DNA of 64,000 bases, taken from Sympetrum striolatum (Eukaryota; Arthropoda; Insecta; Odonata; Libellulidae). The position numbers were made by a program, and so were the translations under genes. Within the stretch, counting starts at the first letter, position 1. The number at the start of each line of letters is the position of its first letter. Below are positions 35,901 to 48,130 of this stretch, in pieces. The stretch spans positions 2,542,001-2,606,000 of the forward strand of contig OX388351.1 in the NCBI GenBank assembly GCA_947579665.1, given 5' to 3'. The notes below the pieces were generated by a model. The model did no database searches. It saw only the letters and a list, made by a program, of their open reading frames with translations, and was not told where the DNA came from.

Positions 35901-37012
35901 GAAAACAGGTTTCATTTAACATGTTCGAAGAAGATCCGATGATAAATAGGAATGGTAATGACTTTCTTAACTAGCGATGCATTCCTCAGGATTTGTAATC
36001 GACCATGACCTCGCATATTTCGCGTCGCATCGATGTACTTTCCCTCGGCAATTTGTTTCCTTGTAACACGTGTGGAATTATCAATAGCTACGCGGGTCTG
36101 CTCACTTCGTTTCGATTTTATAAGATTTCAATGAAATTTCATCAATTGCCCTTATTTCAACTGTAATTTGAAATGAGGTGTATTACTAAGCTGGGCTTAA
36201 ACTTTGATCTGCCTCGTTGAATTTTTACGCTTTAGTTTCAAAAATATAGTATAAGTATCCAGATTATAGAGAAATCTACAGTGGACAGCATTGTAAGTGA
36301 CGGCGATAGTTTTGGCCGCATAACAATAAGATCATCTTGCAATTGATGAGTTATAGATGACAAAAATGTTTACGATTTAGATGCGCTATAGGATGCGCAG
36401 GAAATAAATAGTTTCTCACGAGGTAAATCCATTTTCCTGAGATCCTACTCTTCGGCACAGCTTTAATTATAACATATTTAAAAAACTTGCAACCTGCCCC
36501 GTGTGAGTATCATTTCGTCTATATTCTTGTATATTAACTGCAACCTCTCAGAACAAACATAAACACTTATTTTTTCTAGTTCCGGACTTGTGTTTTTAAA
36601 GTTTAATACTGAATTCAGATTATGTAATAATAATTTTAAATACTATCGCTAACGCAAATCAAAGAACGATTCATCGCTCAAATAATTTTCGCTAAAATTT
36701 AATTTGCTTATGTGTCCGAAGTTTTAATAAACTGTGCTTCTTTGTATCTAATCTTCGTAGCTAGAGTCTGTCACTATGATAATAGAACTACCCTCGTTGG
36801 AACACTTTTCAAAATTAATATACGTTAACTATTTTCGATCCCCTTTCTTTCCGCTCTAACAACATCGCCATAGGACGTGATGAAAATATAAACACCGAAA
36901 GAGCGATCTCCAAAAAAAACTTTCCCAGTAAGAAATTGCTTTCTTCAAGGGCACCATCCGATGGACATGTCGGCAATCCTTCGTTAGAACTAAAGAAAAG
37001 AGTACTCACCAT
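32986..37012 (-). CDS. Secreted proline-rich CxxC peptide, paralog 3
   Basis: The coding sequence joins 37012-37010 (ATG, followed by GTGAGTACTC) to 33321-32986, giving 112 residues. The acceptor is ATCATTTCGCAG. The signal peptide is residues 1-20 (ends PADA). The mature chain starts DRSFYAPRP, then YPGLLPRFGEED, a longer Pro/Thr/Gln linker (TTTTQRP, QGPVAQRPQF), and a C-terminal block with C-x2-C as PCFECFLYVTRDGYVIRVNRD. It ends at SIP and lacks the Gly/Arg tail of paralogs 1 and 2. AATAAA (minus) lies at 32893-32888, about 95 bases after the stop. The 3.7-kb intron contains a LINE 3' fragment. The open frame on minus at 32948-33358 is a shadow in another frame. Confidence 0.85.
34034..34590 (+). 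mobile_element. 5'-truncated LINE, reverse transcriptase C-terminus and tail
   Basis: It has an open frame, 34037-34486, for the C-terminal end of a non-LTR reverse transcriptase: AYFSLIRPSLEYCCAVWDP, then MVQRRAARFVCRDF and a final RTDNYFWSFFPQAIRDANR. A 3' UTR with CCATACGCCTCTGGCGGCTC and a tail of ATCTAA units follows. The bulk of the element is missing at its 5' end. It is the best-preserved copy of the family that also gives the fragments at 4368, 15224, 19868 and, on minus, 6300. It lies in the intron of paralog 3, sense to plus and so antisense to the host gene. Confidence 0.85.
34591..37009. other. 5' part of paralog 3 intron
   Basis: AT-rich intronic sequence without a recognised gene or transposon. 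Confidence 0.45.
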
Positions 37013-37049
37013 GGTCGGTGTGTGATTCCTTTGTGACTCTGGAATATAA

Positions 37050-37260
37050 TGATTTTAAGTTCGATAGCATCCTTTTTAAAGAAGACTCGAGAGTGTGAGG
37101 CCAGACCAGTTTCGAAAATTGACCAATGGCAGACCGACTGGACTGTGACGACACAGATCCTGGTTTCTCCTCTTCAACGGAGCAAATGTGAGTCTCCCAC
37201 GCGGAGTTACCATAGTGATGCATCCAATGTTTACGAGAACCGGTCTCGTCGAGATAGCTT
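37050..37260 (-). promoter_or_regulatory. Gene 3 promoter
   Basis: TTTAAAAAGG is at 37080-37071 and an Inr-like TCATTA places the start near 37050. CCAAT is at 37123-37127. GTGACGACACAG and GGTTTCTCC (37162-37170) match genes 1 and 2, but the second half of the palindrome is lost. TTTACGAGAACCGGTCT near 37230 is also shared with gene 1. A GATA-like AGATAG is at 37252-37257. No strong kB site is seen, so its control may differ. Confidence 0.55.
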
Positions 37261-40200
37261 TTCGGAAAGTTTTCGGATTGTAGATAATGAATCGGTAATT
37301 TTGTGGGTTTAAGATATACTTTCGGAGCTGTTGGTGGTAGTTTTGTTTTCGTAATAAGGATTTAGGTGTTTCTATTCTGTTACATAACAGAAGTGGTTCA
37401 TTGAACTTGGATGCGAAGCATTTTTGTTGTGCAAGGAATTTGATTATCTAGGAATCGTGAAAGGTATTTTTTCAGCTTCAGTGGATTATAATAACATCGA
37501 AATACTCAGAACGAGATGATTATAACCCAAGCACTGAAGACAAGAAAATTACAATGACATATACCAAAGAAAACTTAGTATTCACTAATCTGGATAATAT
37601 CTTGTATTCATAAAACAGTAATATACATTGTCTAGTCGGTCTAAATTGTGCTGAAACATATATACTCTTATTTAAAGAGTAATGAATAACTTAGACATTT
37701 TACAGAAATTCAAGGCAAGCATTTCTGGTTCTATTTTCTTAATTATGTAGCTGAATTGAGGCCGAAACAGGTCGTATAAATAACAAATTCTATGGAGACC
37801 GCGAAGTCCTATGATGACCGCTTCGCTACCTTTGAGTGGTTTTCCACCAAATAATACCTAATATGATTGACGCTTAGTGAAGACAAAATACCAATGAAAG
37901 TCATGGTATTTTGGGGGATTGAGAGTTTCCCTGCTCATGCTTATAAAATTCACATGCCTTTGATCTCAAAATAATTATTAAACAAACTGAATGATATACC
38001 GTTTAAAAGCAGGTAACTTATGCACGATATCGTTCATTTTACGAATATAATTAATTGCATATCCGTAGAAATTAGCTTTTTTTTAATTTTAATTGTACGA
38101 TATTCATAATGGATCACTTCTACCTTCACTTCGTGTAACGTTCTAATATTATCGATAGTGTATAAATAGTCCAAAATATTTTGGTTGCCGCAGGAAATGT
38201 TTTATTAATCTGATTTTTTTTGGTGCTTAAGCGACACTCTCAAGTCGCAATTCACTTCACAGACCACAACTTATGAGCCCCCGAAAGAATAGGAGGAGGG
38301 GAAAGAGAAGAAATTCATTGCTCTGGGATGACGTTTAAGTCGTCAGTTTAATACAACTTTTCCTGTGGAAACCAAAATATTTCGGAGTATTTATTCACCA
38401 TGATGATGTGAGTGTATATTTAACCTTATTGACCAGAAATTTGTAAACTTTTATCCATTATAGCTTGCTTAATTTGATACAATGTCTGCCATGGTCACTA
38501 ATAGTCTGTATCTAATAAAGGTCTGCTTCACAGGAAGTTCGTTGAAATTTCTTTGAAAAGCTAGATTGAACATCATTTAATTTTCTTATCTCCAGTCTTG
38601 TTCATGGCTGTGATAGTATGAAATTTACTTTGGTGCAAGTGGTGCTAAGTAATTAAATTCATTTCAGCTTTCCAATGTTTCGAAAACGTTTGCTCATACA
38701 GTCATTGTGATTCACTGACGAGGATTTTTCCACTGATTTTCTGACTCAACCAGGAAAGGAAAAAAATTCCTCACTCCTCATTCGCCTCCAGAATTGGAAG
38801 GGTTGAGGTTCTAAACAGTCATTGGGCTGAGTACTTTATTGCCAATCAGTTGTGTTATTCTGCCTAGATCGTTGTGGTATACCTTATCTTTAGGTATATT
38901 TTAAATTCTACCTGAAAAAGTACGGATTCGACTGCTGTGTGTATTGCTGTGTCAGCATTTATGTTTATTTGAGTGCACACTTATGAAATCCCCACTCACA
39001 AGAATTCTCAAACACCGTAAACAAAAATACGATTTATCAGCCTGTCGACCTCTTCCGCATGTGCGTAGTAAGTGGGGAAGTTGTGGATGAGTAAATGATA
39101 TTATTATCTTCACGTTGTTTGCAATATTAGATTCAACATATTCAAATAAAATATGACAGTCTGTAGTGCTTTCGAAAACGGGTTTATAAAATTCATATTT
39201 TGGGATCATTAACAATATCTGGCTTTCATGATCGTGCGAAACCAACCGAAGAAGCAGAAATTCCTAGATTCAATTAACACTCCTATTGGATATTACGCGA
39301 GACCAAAAAGGTTGGCCTTACTCGAAAATCTTTCGTTATGTCACGCTTTGGAAATCGTTCTCATCTTGCTTTCTTAAATTTGTTTTTATTGGACCTGGCT
39401 TAAAGTTTAGGACTTAAAAATGCCGTCAATTAATTCGTCACTTCACTGAATTTTCATCGCAAAATAGCGCGTAAGAAGTCTCGCAGAACTTGTTCATTAA
39501 TTCTTGTTTTGTAAACATTTTTAGTTTTACTTTATAGTCGTTTTGCTACCGATCAACGAGGAAGTTAACTAAAAAAAATCGGAACCCATGGCGGGGGGCT
39601 TGCGGGAAATATCGAAGTCCTTTTCTATTTGAACAGCCTCCCTTTCAAAACGGACCAACGCCCTCGGGAATTAGCAGCAAATATTCAGCCTAACGGCGAG
39701 AAATAAAGATACGGCTCCACGCTTCCTCCGAATATTTCTACCCAGAGTTTTATGTCCGGTGCTCTTTTTTACAAACTGAGTTCCCTAAAATTTTGTCAGG
39801 TAAATTGCCGGGAATGAACCCCAGTCCTCCGCAGGCGAGCGCCTCTACAGCTACGCCGTACGATCGCCATTTAAATACTAAAAAAATTGCAAGGTAAAGT
39901 TTTGAGTCATTGGATGCAGTGCTAAACGTATTTGTACTTTTCTTGTCTTTGATTATTCATAGAAGACATTTATGATGACTGATTTGAAATATTGAACTTA
40001 ATTTTGGAAGAAGTTAATGTTTTGCAGTTCATTCGGTATCAAAAATTACTATTTTACTATGTAGTTGATTTTTATTGTATCATTAAATGAAAAATTTTTA
40101 TAGTGTGTAATTTATGTGTGGATAAAAGTTCACCAAACATTACTAAATGCAATGTCGTGAGTCGCTTATAACATTTCTTTGATGAGTCACCTTGGCTATT

Positions 40201-40771
40201 ATTCGTTCGTTTAAAATAATTTGCGTTGCGAATGTGGAAAGAGTGTTAACTTGCCTTCAAAAATAACTTTTGGTTTATTTGTTTTGAGACAAAGCAATTT
40301 TGGATGTTATTATTATTCATTATTATATTAGATGTTTGGAAATAATGGAGTACAGAAAAATACATTATTTCAAAATACCGTGCTCACAGTTTTATTTTGG
40401 ATTATTTAATGCCCTAATTTTGTTTCCATATCTTAAATTTCACCAATCTAAACGTAATTCTTTGCGTTAATCCTTTGCGTTGATTTTTTTAATCTTTTAT
40501 TGATCCTGGGCAGCGGTTAATTTGAGCAGTATTTCTGTTCAATAAGAAACACATTCATTTACTTTGATTTATAAGAGCAGCAAAAGCAGTTTTCCATTGG
40601 GTTAATTGGACTGCATTTTATGTTAATTTACCTTCGATATTTTCCCATATCGTACTCCACTGGTTAGTAATTTCCTGATAGTCTTTTTATATCTTTTATC
40701 AGTTTTGACGACTTATCTGGAACGGTGACATTTATAGTAAAGAAATTACGCAGTTACAGGAGGATAAACAT
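37261..40771. other. Intergenic, no gene seen
   Basis: AT-rich. It contains one GC-richer patch at 39580-39865, described separately as a possible SINE. No other gene or element is recognised. Confidence 0.4.
39780..39870 (-). mobile_element. Possible tRNA-derived SINE head
   Basis: On minus it reads GGCGTAGCTGTAGAGGCGCT, a few more bases, then GGGGTTCATTCCCGGC, resembling RNA polymerase III box A and box B. No complete tRNA fold or tail can be defined. Confidence 0.35.
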
Positions 40772-40955
40772 TTTATTTTAAAGCTTACTTGAGTTACATT
40801 GACTAGTTCAGTAACGATGTTCAAACATTAGGATTTAATTCACAAGAGATCCCAATCGTTCGGTTTACAGGGACTCCATTTAACGTGAAGAGGTTCACGG
40901 ATAAAAAGAAAACGAGCATGCACTGCTCATTTCGGTGGTTGTGTGGTCCACATCT

Positions 40956-42585
40956 TCAAAATCTGACGTCTCCCCTGTTTACTCGAATCGTTTCTCCGTT
41001 TCTAGTAATGTAAACGTAGCATTCAACGCAGGGTGCGCGGTTGCCGATCCTGTTGCCCAGGTCGTTGGATTCGAACTGCGGCCTTTGGGCTGGACGTGGC
41101 CTCTGCGTGGAAGCGGGGATGGGCGCCGAGTTGTCCTGCTCCCCGAATCGAGGCAGCAAACCGGGGTAGTTCCACGGTTGAGGCACGTACGGAGACCTCT
41201 GCGCGTTCGAAGGAATCATGGCGACGACTGCGAACACTAGGCTAAGTCGGAGAAGGGCGCTCTGTGGAAGAAAGGTCAGTTTTAATTTTGGTTTCGGAAA
41301 TGCTTCGTAAAATAGTCAAAGCGAAAATAAACGTAGCATATCCCCACACAACTCATTATTAATACTCTCCAGGTCCTCAACATTAAGTATTGACAATGAA
41401 TCATGTTTCAGAAGAGTCAATGACTAATCACCACAGTAAATTGGCATGATAAATTCGGAACTACTGCGGTGCATTCCTAGAAATAATCTCGATAGAGTAT
41501 TAGAAGGAATTTAGATAGCTGATATTGGCGATAAACATTATGTTTTTGTCTATTAGATGCGGCGTGTTCGTTAATTCGAAAGAAAATAGCAAATTCATTA
41601 CTTTTCCAAAGGGTGGCGAAAAATATCACAATCGCTTAACCTTCATCCGGGCGCGCGGACGCTTGTTTACCGTCACCTTCATAAAAGCGCGTGCAATTTT
41701 TGGTGCGCCCGGATGAGGGTTAAACATGATAGCAAATTAATTCAGCGGCCTAACCTTATCACTCCTTTCCTTCCACCAGGGAATGTTGTGTAATTTCCTC
41801 AAAGTAAAATCTTTACGACTACAACATTAACTCCCATTGGATCAATTACTAAAGTAAGTGGCAAATAAAATTCTGGTATTCTCAGTCATTGAAATAATCC
41901 AGGATTGTTCACCTATTTTCAAAAGAGAGCTTATTCATTTATTTATAGAATTTGTTGCGACTAAATATCCTTGAAACAACGAAATACGTATAAATATGGC
42001 ACACCAATGAAAAAGTAGAATCAATGAAAGGGCGGCTACAAATCAAACAAATTCCTAATAAACTTCGCTGAATGGGGCGAGGTGTTGTGGTAATCCATAA
42101 TGGGAATAATCTACGAAAGATTTGTACTTTTACCACAATATATTTATTACAAAAACACAGAAGATCCAGAAGATGACGGTTCATCGTCGAAATCGGTCGT
42201 GTGATTGTTTTTTGTGATCAATAAATTGTGGTAAAAGTTCAAATCTTTCGTAGATTATTTCCAAATTCCTAATTCGAAGACATTTATCTAAATTACAGAA
42301 CTTTTCAATTATTTGATCAAAAATGATCAATGTATTTACCCTCAAGTGGCCACATTTAGTAGCTTAATTTAAATCCTTCGAATGAAATACAGACTGAAAA
42401 ATTCTTATTTTCTATTTAACGTTTTCTTTGAAATGAGCAGATCGAAAGATATTCGTTACCGGAATGGTATGGAATGTGGTTCCTTTCCCATTTTTCTTTC
42501 GACAATGACCTCCAATCGGCGTATATATTCCGGTGCGCACATTTTGCAATCCTTATTACTCAAAATAGGAACTTAAGCTTACCAT
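40956..42585 (-). CDS. Secreted proline-rich CxxC peptide, paralog 4
   Basis: The coding sequence joins 42585-42583 (ATG, followed by GTAAGC) to 41261-40956, giving 102 residues, the shortest paralog. The acceptor is TTTCTTCCACAG. The signal peptide is residues 1-20 (ends PSNA). The mature chain starts with Gln (QRSPYVPQP), which could cyclise to pyroglutamate, then YPGLLPRFGEQD, a linker of ASTQRPRPAQRPQF, and PCVECYVYITRNGETIRVNRG at the C-terminus. AATAAA (minus) lies at 40777-40772. The 1.3-kb intron holds an 80-bp TTAA MITE and a hairpin insertion. Overlapping open frames on plus at 40935-41245 are shadows of this GC-richer exon. Confidence 0.85.
41640..41719. mobile_element. 80-bp piggyBac-type MITE
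   Basis: TTAA flanks both ends (41636-41639, 41720-41723). The terminal inverted repeat is CCTTCATCCGGGCGC on the left and CCCTCATCCGGGCGC on the right after reverse-complementing. A TTAA target and CCC-type ends are hallmarks of piggyBac elements. It has no coding capacity. Confidence 0.75.
42060..42261 (-). mobile_element. Hairpin-plus-tail insertion 4
   Basis: It is flanked by a perfect 12-bp repeat, CAAATTCCTAAT (42048-42059, 42262-42273). Arms of about 45 bp (GGAATAATCTACGAAAGATT at 42104 and its complement ending at 42262) enclose a loop with GACGGTTCATCGTCGAAATC, GGTCGTGTG. The tail lies on the left, so the element is read on minus: hairpin, then ATGGATTACCACAACAC. Loop and tail align with insertion 3 (CGTTGAAACCTGGTCGTGT, ATGGATTTCCACAAAAC), so the two are one family. 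Confidence 0.7.
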
Positions 42586-42634
42586 TTTCGAAGAGAGGAT
42601 CTGTCAGTGTGGTGAGACCGTGTGCCGAAGTTGC

Positions 42635-42885
42635 TGAGGAGTGTTCGAAGTCGGCCTTTTTAAAGACGGAGAAGGCCGATCGTCGGGGGAGAGCCAATCG
42701 AATGGGGTTTCGATTGTTACGTCATTGAGAGGTTTCTCCCGGCGGGAAACACTGAGTGCATCGTGAGTGACGTCACTGCAAGAGTCTTGCGGAGAAGTCC
42801 CGCGGTGCCTTATCCGACCATAACAACTCTCTCTCTCGTCTGCATACATTCGCGTGGTTTTTCGGAGAAATTGGGAAATTTCTCT
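42635..42885 (-). promoter_or_regulatory. Gene 4 promoter
   Basis: TTTAAAAAGG is at 42664-42655 and TCAGC gives a start near 42635. CCAAT is at 42694-42698. The palindrome GGTTTCTCCCGGCGGGAAAC at 42731-42750 is identical to genes 1 and 2. A perfect CRE, TGACGTCA, is at 42768-42775, CTTATC (GATA) at 42809-42814, and GGGAAATTTC (kB-like) at 42873-42882. The surrounding sequence is otherwise diverged, so these matches stand out. Confidence 0.65.
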
Positions 42886-45800
42886 TTCCATCGAGATTGG
42901 ATGCTCGCCGGAGTGTCTGGGAAAATGACGTGACGTAACCATTAAAGGTTGTATCCCTGTCACACGCCGAAAAGTGGCCTGCTGGGTAAATATGTAGTTA
43001 ATTTCATGGGCATAAAACTCAATTCATCTTTCCGGAAAGGTGTCAATTCGCTCAAAGAACCAAGCTTAAAATCTTATTTCAAGAATTCTGGGTGTTCTCA
43101 TCCTGTACCACGTTTGATAAGTAAGGCGCTGTTTCCCAACATTGTCTTCCTCGGCACATTATGTCACACGCAGACTTCGGAATAAAACTGTTATCATAAC
43201 GATCCCCTTTCAAACGAAAAAAAAAATCATTGCAAGTTATAGCGAAAATCGAAAGAATTAGAATTATAGGTCACTCGCAGAAATCATGCGGCACACTAAG
43301 ATTTCGTTGCTCACCGGTTGGAAAGTTTTGCTACAAGATACTCATTTGATATTAGTCCTTAAATATTTTTATCTTTACCGTTCTTTTGTTATGAAAAGGA
43401 AAGAAATACGAAACAGATGGATTTTAATATATAAACATTCGTTGATGGATTCACAGGCAAGAATAAAATTTTTATTATTTAAAATTCAATTGAAGTTGCT
43501 TTGATTTGGTAATTCCGTAATCGGGATCGTGTTGAAATTACTATGCAAAATTCCCCAAAAGCTTTCTGTATTATTTCTTTGGTGTGCATTAAGAGACAGG
43601 GTTCAGGGCCGTTGTAGCATCATTAGGCACAAAGAAATATATCCTTATCCTGTGGAAGTTACGAAAAGCTTTTCGTTATCTATGCAATGGTATTACACGA
43701 AGTTACGTCTGATTATATTGGGTTCCGGGATAGCCAAGTGCATTCGACTTTAATGAAAATATCCTCGGGTGAAATTCTTGGTGGAGAGCTCAACTGTCGA
43801 AGCACTTTTGAATATACTTCTATAATTGATATGTTGTGATGGAAATAGAAGAAATAATATGTTGGAGCTTTAATTTTAAATTAAATAAACCCATATTTAT
43901 TCCATTTTCAAAGCTCAAGATATTGTTTCAGCAGTGATTCATTAATTTTTTATGTGATAAATTGTGTGATAAATTTAATATCAATCTAGAGAGTAAATTT
44001 AAGCGATATTTTAATAAATCATGATAGAATTTTAACATTTATGAAAAAATATACTTTATAATTATAAATATTGTTACTTTCCTCCTGCTTTATGTTGATT
44101 TAAAAATGTTTAATGACTTAAGGGTTGTAAATCACCAATTATGTGCATTTTACGTGCAGGTGATACTAGAGTTGCTGCTACAAGCCTTCAAAGATAGCAG
44201 GATTAGCTGATTTTTCTGTCATTTATGTCATCTACTCATGGCTATTCTTTTACTATTTTTGATGTTCTCGATTTAGTTGTTATATTTTCACCAGCATATA
44301 TTCACGCAGATTTTCAGGGAAAACGATTACGAGCAAATTCATTTGTCCCAGAATACACAGCCATTAAATCTTAGCTCCAAGGTTTTGCTGCAGGTGGATC
44401 TGAAAAACAAGAGGTAAATGCAACAATAAACCGCACTCACGCGAATTCAAATTTAATTTTTATTATTATTTTGTCATGACGCCGCACAATTTCGTGGCGG
44501 CATCCGCCGGCCTTCGACAGCAAGGCCAATGTTGGCTTTAAAAGAACTCGAATTTTTGCCCCTCAACTCAAAATACATCTCAATGAAACGGATTCCTTTG
44601 GGTCTAAGGTTCACATTTCTAGCGCATTCAAATATATCTAGTATTTATAGTTTATCATTTTATTATTAATTTAGATGTAAATTAAATTTCTGAACTACGG
44701 AAGGGTAGACTGAATGAGTTAAAAAAATAGATTACTGCGGATTGTCAAAAACAGTTTCGTTCATTGTGAAATCCGTTAACGATTTTGACAAATAAAGCTA
44801 TGACGACTCAATTTTATTTGGAACAGTGCATGGATCTGTTATTATGTTATACATCCAAGAGAAAACGTGTTACTTACTATGATGAAAGATGAATTTACCG
44901 CCACGCAGAAATAAATTTCTGATTATTAAAACTATCGTATCATGCGTATTGTCATGGTTTACTTATCTATGAATTTATAATCGAAATGTATAATGATTTT
45001 AATGAAAGAATACAAAACTGGTTTGGCTTAAAGAAAACAAAATAACCCAAGAATGAACAGCAATGAAAAATATCAAAATGAACAAGAGTTGTGCCTTTCT
45101 TTTCGATTTTCTCTGATATTTTTAACATTTTAATTCCGTCATCGCATACATTTCCTGACATTGGTTCTTTCAATCAATTAGTGGTAATGGCATATTCATA
45201 CATTCTGATAGTGACGTCATTCTTTTTTTATACTTAAACATCTTTCCATTTTGTTATTGCGGGTTCATGATCAAGTCTAAGGTCGATTTGAAAGGGAAAG
45301 AGATTCCTTTGGAGAAGCTTTGAGGAAATCACCTTGGCCTTCATCAGAGAGCACATGTAAAGGAAGATGAATCGGATCTTAAGCTGTGTTATTTACAAAT
45401 TAAACCACTCTTACATGATAACTCGTGCTCGAGAAAGGATATTTTTAATACTGTGCAAATGGAAATTTTGAAAAAAAGGAAAAATAAATGCAACTAGTAG
45501 AGGTGTCCGCGATATACTAAGAGCAATAGACATTAAATTTTGGTGAAACTTTCCTGTCCTGAAATTCATTCCTGTGACACTGTGTACAATTAAGTTACGC
45601 CGCGATCGTAATGCTAGCCACGAGTATCCTGTGACATTAATGTAAAAAAATCACGCAAGAAATTTTATTTTATTATTCGTTTAAATGGTGTTTTTATTTG
45701 GCGTAAATGATGAAAATATATTTAAGTGGAGTATCTGCCAAAAGAAATCTCCTTCTGCTAAAAGCGTTCTAAAAGCTATTATTTCTATTTTATGGGGTGA

Positions 45801-47950
45801 TAGTTACTGAAGCATCTAGCCATTTTTAGTATTTAAGGAAATGAATGCAAAATATTGCATTCAGAGTACATTAAAAGTAATTCATATGCTTCGAATTAAA
45901 TGATTGAGAATCTCATGGTTCCCAAATGATTTAATTAACTAGAGATGTATCATTATTGTAGAGATATCATCTGTTTTATCAAGGCATTGTTTACCTACAT
46001 AGTTTTAGTAAGGAAGCAATGAAGTTGAAAGGCTTGCATATATCTATCAAACGGAGATTATGTATTTGAATAATTTCATGTTGCTTTGATACTTAAAATG
46101 TGGCCGAATAAAAATATGTAGTATTTAAGCGAAAAGATATTTCAGAGCTGGAAAGCCTAGCCTACCATTGAAATTTGCGTCTAATTATGAGACATTATTT
46201 TACTGGGAAATAATACAGTATCCCTCTTTCAACTATAACTCTTCTAGCGTAATTTAACATCCTTCCTCGTTATGAATAATGTAGCCTTTTCTATTCTAGG
46301 AAAGCATTATGCAAACACGGGATAGAGGTAACAGGATACATGACGATATTAATTGTGCGTGCCGAATCCTCCCAAAAAAACTTGCCGATTCATGCCTTTC
46401 AAAAGCATTTTTATGTTCAGCTACGCCCACTTAATCACCAACTTAATATGGCTCACGAGCACAACGAAAGGAAACTGTGACATATCGCGATTATTTCGCA
46501 GTTCCCGGAAATGAATCACTCCGAACCCGCCGAAAATATCTCCCTCAATATTGCGGAGTTGGACTGATTGGAATCTGTTTGGAAGAAGTTCCCATCCGTT
46601 TGATTCTGATCAATCCGCAATTAATCGTTGCTGGGTTAGTCATACTGAAATAGCTTGAAGATGGATTTGCGTGACTTCAGTGCCATTTTGACGAGGTAAT
46701 AAAATGAAGGTGTAATTGACTGACACATTGGCTCAAATTAAATGGAGTAATTTACGTTTCACCATTACTCAGAGCCGTAGAGATGACTGTTTTCGCCTTG
46801 GGCAAATAAGATGTTGGCGCCTCAATATGATTTAATGAAATTTGTTTTCTTTAAACATTGTTGTACATTCCTTCGAAGCCTTCCAAAATAATCAATACTG
46901 AAGTTTACAACTGAAACTCATCGAACATCAATGTAATGACGAAAGAGGAGAAGGTGTTGAATTTCCATAAGTGTGTTTCAAAAAGGATTATCCCAATCTC
47001 ATTCAGAAAGTAGCTCATTGTATTTTTTGATGCGAAGGCACTCACGTTTGCGAAAAGGCGTCAGTCACTGGCGAAGGAGATCTAAGCAGAGAAATCTGCT
47101 GATGGATTAATATTCGTATTCAATCGTAATGACACTATCTACAAAATCCTGACGTGTGAAACCTTTAGGAAAAGCAATGTTGTTTGGACGATCAAATCCA
47201 CTAACATAGAAGGTGTACTTAAATGCGTACCATGATTAGTTTTTCTTCTAATGTTTCAATTTCTTTTTCAGCAAAATCATAAAAATTGTTTTGTTGCATA
47301 AATTGAAATTTCATTTCTGCTTCGTTCGGTGGTTACTTTATTTTTCAATATTACACACAATTCAAGAAAATTCTAGAAAATATAAAGATCTCTTTATTTA
47401 CCAAAATATTTCTTAACGAGGACCTCAGACAACATACATATCTTCTTGACGTACAAAGGTTGTGCATCCCTGCTTCGAAGGAATGTCTTAGGCGCTAGTG
47501 AGACGAAAACTAGGTTAGGCAAGTTGTAACGGAACGACACAAATGGAAGAGAAAGTGGCCAATTTTAGGGCAAAGTGGGGAGCGGTTCTTAGAACTTCCG
47601 CTGAGGTTTGTTTCCCTTCTGCAAACTGAAAACGATAGGTTTTAGGAAAACAAACAGTGGGGAAGTTAAATTTAGCAATAGTGCTTTATGAGCCATTCGG
47701 ATGTCCCATATTCGCAATGTATTCTTGTTTAAGTTTAAGAGCGGTATGAACTCAGCGAATGTGTGAATTGGTTGAAGAATTTGCGGTCCATCGATGATGA
47801 ATAAGAGAGATTTTTGGGATGAAAACAGCGACGATATAATTTAAAACCTTCTTTTCTTCTCCTCTGCCTAGAACGGAGACTCTGTCAGAGTTAATGTGAA
47901 TTTATGACGAAATATCCGCTCAACGATATAAATAAATATACATATATATT
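42886..47950. other. Intergenic, no gene seen
   Basis: No recognised coding domain. Open frames at 42949, 43286 and 43529 (70-80 codons) show no known motif. The patch 44480-44540 is GC-richer but has no structure I can name. Confidence 0.4.
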
Positions 47951-48130
47951 CCTTGGGGTCGGAGCGATGCTGTAGCTAGATCACTATCCAACCCCAAGGT
48001 TTCGGGTTCGAATCCCGGCTTATAGGTATAAGGTTGCGTGTTTTCATCTATTGTTGCTGATGCCAATTTCAATAGAGCTAAGGAGGGATTTTACCTGATA
48101 AGTAAACAGCATCTTTGCAGAAAAAAAGGT
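47951..48130 (+). mobile_element. tRNA-derived SINE
   Basis: The head has a box A-like stretch near GATGCTGTAGCTAGATCAC and a perfect box B inside a T-arm, TCGGGTTCGAATCCCGG (48002-48018). The body after the head has GTGTTTTCATCTATTGTTGC, also found in the SINE at 50718-50870. The tail is an A run near 48120. A functional tRNA is unlikely because no anticodon arm and acceptor stem can be formed. Confidence 0.6.

Noticed and set aside
40935..41245. Two 70-101-codon open frames on plus
   Set aside because: They are shadows of paralog 4 exon 2, which has better support from homology and splice sites.
43745..43800. GGGTGAAATTCTTGG, resembling an 18S rRNA core segment
   Set aside because: The match is only about 15 bases, and flanking sequence does not continue as rRNA.
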